In this document: one piece after another, positions 58,867-64,000 of the stretch
Numbering within the stretch: the stretch's first letter is position 1
How the letters are laid out: each line of letters opens with the position of its first letter
Source: Verrucomicrobiota bacterium
GTDB taxonomy: Bacteria > Verrucomicrobiota > Verrucomicrobiia > Limisphaerales > JACRJZ01
Length of the DNA: 64,000 nucleotides
Assembly: GCA_016219875.1 (NCBI GenBank)
Contig: JACRJZ010000090.1
Span: 1 to 64,000 of the forward strand
Direction of reading: 5' to 3'
Program-made: the position numbers and the translations under genes
The notes under the pieces: generated by a model
Seen by the model: only the letters and a program-made list of their open reading frames with translations
Told to the model about the DNA's origin: nothing
Database searches by the model: none

Positions 58867-59496
58867 TCAGTTGATCTGCACGGCCGGGGTGCGTTTGCTG
58901 TCGCTCACGTGGACTTGCGACCAGTCCCGAATGGTCAGCAGTTCCACCGCGTCGCCCCTCTTCACTTCAACCCCGTAACGGCGGATGGCGAGGATTTGCG
59001 CGCCCTCAATCTTGTCACCGACGTGGAGGCCCTGATTGTTGATGATGGTACTCGCCTCGGCCTGACCTGGCGTGATCACGATGGCCTGCAGCCGCAGCGG
59101 CGGGGCTTCGGGCGCTTCGCGGCCGTTCGTCTGCCGAAGCCATTCCGAGAGACGAGCCACTTGCTTGGAGTTCCGCGCCATCTCCTCGAGGTCCGACAGC
59201 GGACAGAGGAACGGCGTCAACCCGGCCATGATCAACAGCACCGCCCCCCAGAACCGGAGGCTGAACAAGGGGAACACTTCGCGCGCCTCGCCCACACCCC
59301 GGCGGTAGCGTTGGAAGCGGTCAAACAAGATGATCAACTGTCCCGCGACCAACGCCGCCAAACCTACGCAGCCCAGGCCGAGCGCGATGTGCTGTTTGTT
59401 GGCTTGGAAGTAACTGTTGCCGCTGATGAAGACCGTGTGAAGGATGCAAAAGGCCGAAACCAGAGCCAGACCGAATCCGAGTGCTGTCTTCTTCAT
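58867..59496 (-). CDS. Membrane protein with a GspB/PilP-like C-terminal domain
   Basis: A 209-residue protein with three likely membrane helices (about 5-25, 38-58 and 80-98). The C-terminal 75 residues contain INNQGLHVGDKIEGAQILAI and VEVKRGDAVELLTI, a pattern like the small beta domain of type II secretion GspB/GspC and pilus PilP proteins. A link to the pilus-like gene sets at 31-40 kb is possible but they are 20 kb apart. The gene is convergent with the MocA gene and otherwise alone. Confidence 0.65.
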   Translation of the reverse strand: MKKTALGFGLALVSAFCILHTVFISGNSYFQANKQHIALGLGCVGLAALVAGQLIILFDRFQRYRRGVGEAREVFPLFSLRFWGAVLLIMAGLTPFLCPLSDLEEMARNSKQVARLSEWLRQTNGREAPEAPPLRLQAIVITPGQAEASTIINNQGLHVGDKIEGAQILAIRRYGVEVKRGDAVELLTIRDWSQVHVSDSKRTPAVQIN

Positions 59497-60107
59497 AATT
59501 TGCTCAGACGTTGAGGTTCATTTCGTGGGGCTGCGCTGGCCAGGTAAAACGTGCCGCTGCCCTCCAGGTGCGATGATGTGCGACAGCCGACCCCTTGAAC
59601 CCAAGCCGCCCGTACGACCCTCGGCAATGGCTGCTTCATCCCCGGCGTGTCGCCCACACGACCGCCTCAGGCACGAACCCAGACCAACAGGCCACAGACT
59701 GTTCCATTTCTTAGCAGCCCCCATACCATCTGACGGCAGGAGCCGTGGCCGGAGAATGGCGGACTCTCCGGCGCGTTTCATGGATGAGGCGAATCTCCCG
59801 CTCGTGAACTCTCCGGGACCGCGCGCGTCCTTCCTCCAAAACCGGGCACGCGTCCAAACCGTTGATTCTGGCCGCTGGAAACGCGCTCCTCGATCAGTCC
59901 AGACCGATCTTCGCGTGCCGAATGCTCTTTCGCCTGAACACCACTTCAAGCTCCTTTCGTGTGGCGAACTGTTTTCGTTGGAGTCAAAACCCGGGCAGAT
60001 TTCAAAGCCGATGACGCCCGCCGTTGGACACAATGGCTGGTTGGTGCCTCAGACTGTGCCAGCCCAGGCGGTTGCGCGCCAGTTTGCCGCAGGCCGCGCG
60101 CGACCGC
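59497..60107. other. 611-base gap without a recognisable gene
   Basis: An open frame of 171 codons on the minus strand (59518-60033) exists, but its translation is rich in Arg, Ser and Gly with no domain pattern and many Trp/Cys, typical of non-coding GC-rich DNA. A few short palindromes occur (CTCCGGCGCGTTTCATGG region). The DNA is somewhat less GC-biased in third positions than the neighbouring genes. I treat it as intergenic or as part of an unrecognised repeat. Confidence 0.4.
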
Positions 60108-61352
60108 TCAGAGACAGGACCACGGCAGGGCCGTGATCTGGTCGTGCAGTTGCAGCGGGCGCGGGCAGCGGCAGATGACGTAGCCCCGGTCGGCTTGTTT
60201 GGGCTTCTCGTCCAGAAACGTGCGCAGATGCCGGGCGTCATTGAGCGTTGGATTCTCCGTCCACTTCACTTCGATGGGGGTCAGTTTGCCCGCGTGTTCG
60301 ATGATGAAATCCACTTCGGCGCCATCTTTGGATCGTTGGTGGTAGAGACGGCCCTCGCCGAGGTATTGCAGACGCTTCCACAGTTCCAGCCCCACCCACT
60401 GCTCGAACAGCGGCCCCGGATTCGCCTTCACCATGTCCGACGACGGCGTCAACCCCGCCGCCGCGTGCCGCACCCCGAGATCGAAGAACAGGAACTTGGG
60501 CGTGGAGAGCAGGTTTTTGCGCGGGCTTTTGGCGTAGGCCGGCACGGACACGCCGATGAACATGTCTTCCAACAGTTGGTAATAGACCTTCACGGTCGGC
60601 TGGGAGATGCCCGCCTCCTGGGAGATGTTCGCGTAGTTGAGGATTTGGCCCGACTCCGCCGCCGCCAGTTGCAGGAAGCGCACGAACGCGCCCCAGTTCT
60701 TCACCAGCGCCTCGCGGCGGATCTCCTCCTCCAGATGCACGAACGCATAGGCTTTCAGCAGGCCCGCCCGGTCCTGCTTTTCCGCCGCCACGATGCCCGG
60801 CAGCGCGCCGTAAGCCAGCCGCGCCGCCAAATCCCAGGCCGGGAAAGGCCGCGCCGGCGCCGGCCCCTCGCTCCAGGCAAATGGCAGGGGCGACGGCGCG
60901 CGAGGCAGTCTTCCCGCGCCAGTCGGATGCTCCGCCAGCGTCAGAGGAAAGAGGTGATGCACCAGGCTGCGTCCCGGCAACAGGTTTGCGCCCGTCAACC
61001 GCAACTTGCGCGCGGAACTGCCGCACAGCACAAAACGCCAGCGCGTCTTGTCGCTGTCGTAGAGGAACTGGACCGCGTCGAAAATCGCAGGCACGGACTG
61101 GGCTTCGTCCACGAACACGAACTGGCCTTTCCGGTTCGCGGGCAGGCTGCGGCAGGCGGCGGCGAACTCGCCGGGATTGGCCAGATGCCGCGACCGCTCC
61201 TGCGGGTCGGCCAAGTTGAAACGCAGCGTCTCGGGCGGAAGCAGGCCGTTCAGGAGCGTGGATTTGCCCGTCTGCCGCGCGCCGAACAGCAAGTGGACGT
61301 AGGGCCGGCTCAAGCGGCCCTGCAACGTAGCGGCATACCATCGGTCAAACAT
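60108..61352 (-). CDS. AAA ATPase with DUF4143 domain
   Basis: A 414-residue P-loop ATPase. Walker A is GARQTGKSTLLN near residue 25, Walker B VFVDEAQ near 90, then sensor CGSSARKLR. The C-terminal DUF4143 part includes EAGISQPTVKVYYQLLEDM, the linker FFDLGVRHAAAG, and the PDDEXK-like DGAEVDFIIEHAGKLTPIEVKW. Such proteins are frequent in bacterial genomes near defence or mobile genes; the role is unknown. It lies 180 bases from the TIR pseudogene, in the opposite direction. Confidence 0.92.
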   Translation of the reverse strand: MFDRWYAATLQGRLSRPYVHLLFGARQTGKSTLLNGLLPPETLRFNLADPQERSRHLANPGEFAAACRSLPANRKGQFVFVDEAQSVPAIFDAVQFLYDSDKTRWRFVLCGSSARKLRLTGANLLPGRSLVHHLFPLTLAEHPTGAGRLPRAPSPLPFAWSEGPAPARPFPAWDLAARLAYGALPGIVAAEKQDRAGLLKAYAFVHLEEEIRREALVKNWGAFVRFLQLAAAESGQILNYANISQEAGISQPTVKVYYQLLEDMFIGVSVPAYAKSPRKNLLSTPKFLFFDLGVRHAAAGLTPSSDMVKANPGPLFEQWVGLELWKRLQYLGEGRLYHQRSKDGAEVDFIIEHAGKLTPIEVKWTENPTLNDARHLRTFLDEKPKQADRGYVICRCPRPLQLHDQITALPWSCL

Positions 61353-61638
61353 GCGGTTAGTCTATGTCGCCCTTTTCTAAGTTCAATCTTAGATTTCTCG
61401 CCGCAGCAGCACCCTGACTGGCGCAGCACGAGTGAGCGACGGTGCCGCGGAAACCCGTTGGCTTTCGTCCTCCGTCTCCGATAATCTCGCGCCCGCAGAA
61501 AGCCAATGAACGAACGCGAAAGGCACGACCGATGGCGGACCAGGATTTTCAATACGACGTCTTCCTCAGCCACAGCGCGAAGGACAAGACAGTGGTGCGC
61601 CCGCTGGCGGAGCGGTTGCGGCAGGACGGGCCGCGAGC

Positions 61639-61770
61639 GAAGGCAGAAGGTAGAATGCAGAAGGCAGAAATTCTTCATTCTTCATTCAACATTCTCCCTT
61701 CGCTTTGTGCATTCGGCTCGGACTGGGCGCAGTTGCTGACGCACTCTCAACCCTCAACTCTCAACCCTCA
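61639..61770. repeat. Two heptamer tandem repeat blocks inside the TIR pseudogene
   Basis: 61639-61701 is nine 7-base units: GAAGGCA, GAAGGTA, GAATGCA, GAAGGCA, GAAATTC, TTCATTC, TTCATTC, AACATTC, TCCCTTC. The second half mirrors the first. About 61740-61770 has four CTCAACC-type units. A similar pair of units lies at 63100-63113 just before the second TIR gene. Confidence 0.92.
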
Positions 61771-61860
61771 ACCACCTGGCGCCCCGCTGAACCAGGAGCG
61801 CCGCTTCATTCCCCTGCGGCTCAACGACGCCCTACCGCGCGGTCCAGAGGGAAGACTCGA

Positions 61861-61883
61861 TTTCCGAATCACCGATTCGGAAA
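61861..61883. repeat. Short palindrome in the TIR pseudogene tail
   Basis: TTTCCGAATC-ACC-GATTCGGAAA is a perfect hairpin. Two related hairpins lie inside the DUF1016 gene at 62230-62254 and 62290-62314. Confidence 0.8.
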
Positions 61884-61911
61884 ACCGCGCAAACTACTTC
61901 TTGCCTCCACC

Positions 61912-63102
61912 ATGACGCCCGCGCGCTCCAGCACAACCCCGGCCCATGCGCCTGCCTACCCGCTGCTGCTGCGCCGACTCGTCACGCTGCTCGAAGACGC
62001 CCGGCGCGCTTCCGCCCGCACCGTCAACGTCATCATGACCGCGACCTACTGGCAGGTCGGGCGGCACATTGTCGAGTTCGAGCAGGCAGGGCAACGCCGC
62101 GCCGGTTACGGTGAGCAACTCCTCGCGCGCCTTTCCGCCGATTTGACCAAACGCTTGGGGCGGGGTTTCTCCACCGACAACCTGGAGACGATGCGGCTAT
62201 TCTATCTGGCCTACCCGTCCGCCTGCACGATTTCCGAGACACCGTCCCGGAAATTGCTGTCAGTAGATTCAGGTGCGGCGGCCACAGACATTTCCGAGAC
62301 GGTGTCTCGGAAATCCAGCCTCACGCGCCTCGCCAATAGATTTCCCCTCTCCTGGTCGCACTATGTCCTGCTCCTGCGCCGCTCCCGCTCGCCCGAAGCC
62401 CGTGCCTTCTACGAGACCGAAGCTCTGCGCGGCGGCTGGTCCGTGCGCCAGCTCGACCGCCAGATGTCCACCCTTTTCTACGAACGCACCGCCCTCTCGC
62501 GCCACAAAGCCGCCATGCTTCGCCAAGGCGCGCGCCCGCGCCCGTCCGACCGCGTCACGCCCGACGAAGAAATCAAGCACCCGCTCGTGCTCGAATTCCT
62601 CGGCCTCAAGGACGAATACTCCGAAACCGAACTCGAGGCCGCCCTCATCCGGCACCTTGAAGCCTTCCTGCTCGAACTCGGCGGTGACTTTGCCTTCATC
62701 GGACGCCAGCGCCGCCTCCGCATCGGCGGCCAATGGTATCGCGTGGACCTCCTGTTCTTCCACCGGACGCTGCGTTGCTTGCTGGTGATTGATCTCAAAA
62801 TCGAACCGCTCACCCACGCCGACGCTGGCCAGATGCATCTGTATTTGAACTACGCCCGCGAACACTGGACGCGCCCCGGCGAGAATCCGCCCGTCGGCCT
62901 CATCCTCTGCTCCGAAAAGGACCACGCCGTCGCCCGTTACGCGCTGGCTGGCCTTGACAACAAGATCCTCTCCGCCGAATACCGGCTCGCTCTGCCACCG
63001 GAAACAGCCCTCGTCGCCGAACTCGAACAAACCCGCCGCGCCTTGGAAACCCAAAGGGCAGTCCAAAGCCACCTGCGCCGCGCAAGGAAGTTCAAACGCT
63101 GA
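61912..63102 (+). CDS. DUF1016 (YhcG-type) PDDEXK nuclease-like protein
   Basis: A 396-residue protein of the DUF1016 family, often found next to restriction or defence genes. The N-terminal domain is recognised by TATYWQVGRHIVEFEQAG and YGEQLLARLSADLTKRLGRG, and the C-terminal PDDEXK-like core by YRVDLLFFHRTLRCLLVIDLK followed by QMHLYLNYAREHW. Catalytic Asp and the Asp-x-Lys are kept. About residues 106-135 come from two hairpin repeats (62230-62314) and are probably an insertion. The ATG overlaps the stop of the TIR pseudogene by 4 bases. Confidence 0.9.
   Translation: MTPARSSTTPAHAPAYPLLLRRLVTLLEDARRASARTVNVIMTATYWQVGRHIVEFEQAGQRRAGYGEQLLARLSADLTKRLGRGFSTDNLETMRLFYLAYPSACTISETPSRKLLSVDSGAAATDISETVSRKSSLTRLANRFPLSWSHYVLLLRRSRSPEARAFYETEALRGGWSVRQLDRQMSTLFYERTALSRHKAAMLRQGARPRPSDRVTPDEEIKHPLVLEFLGLKDEYSETELEAALIRHLEAFLLELGGDFAFIGRQRRLRIGGQWYRVDLLFFHRTLRCLLVIDLKIEPLTHADAGQMHLYLNYAREHWTRPGENPPVGLILCSEKDHAVARYALAGLDNKILSAEYRLALPPETALVAELEQTRRALETQRAVQSHLRRARKFKR
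62230..62314. repeat. Paired hairpins inside the DUF1016 gene
   Basis: ATTTCCGAGAC-ACC-GTCCCGGAAAT (one mismatch) at 62230-62254 and ATTTCCGAGAC-GGT-GTCTCGGAAAT (perfect) at 62290-62314. In frame they encode ISETPSRK and ISETVSRK. The same fold as 61861-61883. Confidence 0.88.
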
Positions 63103-63124
63103 CTCAACCCTCAACGCCCAAGCC

Positions 63125-63544
63125 ATGAGCGCCGAAGCCTTCACCCACGACGTCTTCCTCTGCCACAGCGCGAAGGACAAGGCGGTGGTGCGGCCGCTGG
63201 CGGAGCGGTTGCGGCAGGACGGGCTGAAGCTGTGGTTCGATGAATGGGTGCTCAAGCCCGGCGACAGCATCCCGGCGAAGATCGAGGAAGGGCTGGAGCA
63301 CTCGCGCGTGCTGGTGCTCTGCATGTCGGCCAATGCGTTCGGCTCGGACTGGGCGCAGTTGGAGGCCGGCACGTTCCGGTTCCGCGACCCGCTGAACCTA
63401 GGTCGCCGCTTCATTCTCCTGCGCTCGACCTCGCTCCGATCAGAGGCTCCTTGTCGGAACTCCTTCACACTGATCGCTGGCAGCGTTGATTTGCGCAATC
63501 GACAGGCGTGGCAGGAGGCGATCTTAGCCTTGTCAGACGTCTAG
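63125..63544 (+). CDS. TIR-domain protein, probably frameshifted near its C-terminus
   Basis: A 139-residue TIR-domain protein. THDVFLCHSAKDKAVVRPLA, LKLWFDEWVLKPGDSIPAKI, RVLVLCMSANAFGSDWAQLE (catalytic Glu in QLEAG) form the TIR NADase or scaffold core. After about residue 98 the frame reads RRFILLRSTSLRSEAPC, whereas the next frame reads LDLAPIRGSLSELLHTD, which fits the usual TIR continuation, so a one-base deletion near 63423 is likely. The stop overlaps that of the convergent next gene (CTAG). It follows DUF1016 by 22 bases and likely belonged to the same defence unit. Confidence 0.82.
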   Translation: MSAEAFTHDVFLCHSAKDKAVVRPLAERLRQDGLKLWFDEWVLKPGDSIPAKIEEGLEHSRVLVLCMSANAFGSDWAQLEAGTFRFRDPLNLGRRFILLRSTSLRSEAPCRNSFTLIAGSVDLRNRQAWQEAILALSDV

Positions 63545-63972
63545 GGGAGGCCAAACGCATCAAGACGTGCTGGTGAAAAGAACGAGGCCTCACCCTCGGG
63601 TCTCAAGACTTGCGTGGGAATAATCTGTCTTCCGAAAACGTGAGTCAACCGACTGAACAGAAACAAACGCTTGGGCGAGGAGCAGATTCGCAGCAGCCGT
63701 TGGATGAATGCAGCATCTTCCCGGTACCGCGCCAGCAAGCGCTTCTTGATGTCGTCACGAACGGCATTGCGCAGATCTCTTGCCGAGGCGAAGCCGCGCG
63801 CAAAACTGCCTTCCCAAGACCCAAACTCCACACGCACAACTTCACCGAGCAACGCTGCGGCAATCTGTTCGGCTTTGTCAGACTCAACATCACCAAAACC
63901 GAGTCGATGCAGAGCGAAGCACAAGCCAGCAGCCTCGGCGATGTCCTCGTTGCTGTAAGGAAGAGTTCGCAT
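63541..63972 (-). CDS. Hypothetical protein, possibly continuing beyond the window
   Basis: A protein of 143 residues from the ATG at 63972 (MRTLPYSNEDIAEAAGLCFA). Not recognised. It has helix-rich, charged segments (DIKKRLLARYREDAAFIQRL) and a short C-terminal hydrophobic strand. The frame is open upstream to the end of the window, so the true start may lie outside. The stop overlaps that of the TIR gene. Confidence 0.6.
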   Translation of the reverse strand: MRTLPYSNEDIAEAAGLCFALHRLGFGDVESDKAEQIAAALLGEVVRVEFGSWEGSFARGFASARDLRNAVRDDIKKRLLARYREDAAFIQRLLRICSSPKRLFLFSRLTHVFGRQIIPTQVLRPEGEASFFSPARLDAFGLP

Positions 63973-64000
63973 TCCATTCCAAAGCCAATCCAAACTGCGG

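Larger units (their letters stand above)
61532..61915 (+). pseudogene. TIR-domain gene disrupted by heptamer repeats
   Basis: The first 29 residues (QYDVFLSHSAKDKTVVRPLA and on) match the intact TIR gene at 63125. After RLRQDG, however, 37 residues containing the BB loop and WFDEWVLKPG are replaced by 26 residues translated from nine 7-base units at 61639-61701. The TIR core returns for AFGSDWAQL, but the catalytic Glu expected next (QLEAG) is missing because a second run of 7-base CTCAACC units (61740-61770) follows. The frame stays open because the first block is 63 bases. It should be catalytically dead. The stop overlaps the next ATG. Confidence 0.85.

Noticed and set aside
59518..60033. 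A 171-codon minus-strand frame in the 59.5-60.1 kb gap
   Set aside because: Composition and Arg/Gly/Ser bias look non-coding; no signal, helix or domain pattern.
60108..63993. Complete genomic island or prophage at the right end
   Set aside because: Defence-like genes only; no integrase, transposase, att site or phage structural gene in the window.

Overview
The window is about 64 kb of GC-rich bacterial chromosome. The gene content points to Verrucomicrobiota, probably the Pedosphaera/Limisphaerales side of the phylum. The indicators are a PVC-type propeller dehydrogenase with a C-terminal cytochrome c, Tat-exported Gfo/Idh/MocA oxidoreductases, DUF1080, ThuA and NIPSNAP proteins, a sialate O-acetylesterase, a long GreA-like factor of the kind known from Chlamydiae and relatives, and abundant prepilin-like proteins. 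The assignment is inference from families; there is no rRNA in the window.

Layout. 1-454 is the end of a CRISPR array without cas genes. 0.5-5.5 kb holds a lipoprotein esterase, a Tat-exported superoxide dismutase, a membrane protein and an MFS transporter. 5.6-9.1 kb is housekeeping: pgk-tpiA-secG on the minus strand, rpoZ and smpB on the plus strand. 9.1-12.7 kb carries feoB-feoA-feoA2 and a vapBC pair. 12.9-18.6 kb has the heme-binding propeller protein and an S46 peptidase. 19-31 kb mixes a degenerate response regulator, YebC, a TPR/LysM lipoprotein, a sugar-binding lipoprotein, two MocA oxidoreductases, a lipid kinase, RsmB and a 655-residue GreA-like factor. 31-40 kb is a type IV pilus/type II secretion-like region with two divergent prepilin triplets and a membrane-anchored HPt-receiver protein. 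40-49 kb has tRNA-Glu, nuoA, an EF-hand membrane protein, an FG-GAP protein, a SWIM/SNF2 ATPase and an EVE protein. 49-59 kb is a glycan/secreted-enzyme region: ThuA, NIPSNAP, DUF1080, sialate esterase, a second degenerate response regulator, a DUF6807/PmoA-like protein and two MocA oxidoreductases. 60-64 kb is defence-like: an AAA/DUF4143 ATPase and a TIR, DUF1016 nuclease, TIR arrangement in which both TIR genes look damaged.

The most unusual layer is the repeats. At least seven sequence families of small palindromes, most headed by GTAG and often present as inverted pairs, are scattered through gaps and sometimes inside genes. Their loops or flanks commonly carry short tandem repeats with a strict 7-base (sometimes 8-base) period whose unit differs from site to site. 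These elements supply stop codons to two genes, run through the start of a transporter, encode the N-terminus and possibly the signal peptide of a secreted protein, sit in frame inside a SNF2 helicase, and replace the catalytic centre of a TIR protein. This looks like REP/REPIN elements combined with heptamer repeats, but no transposase that could move them is in the window.

A second theme is signalling. Both NarL-type response regulators have lost the phospho-acceptor aspartate, one to Arg and one to Glu, so they probably work without phosphorylation.
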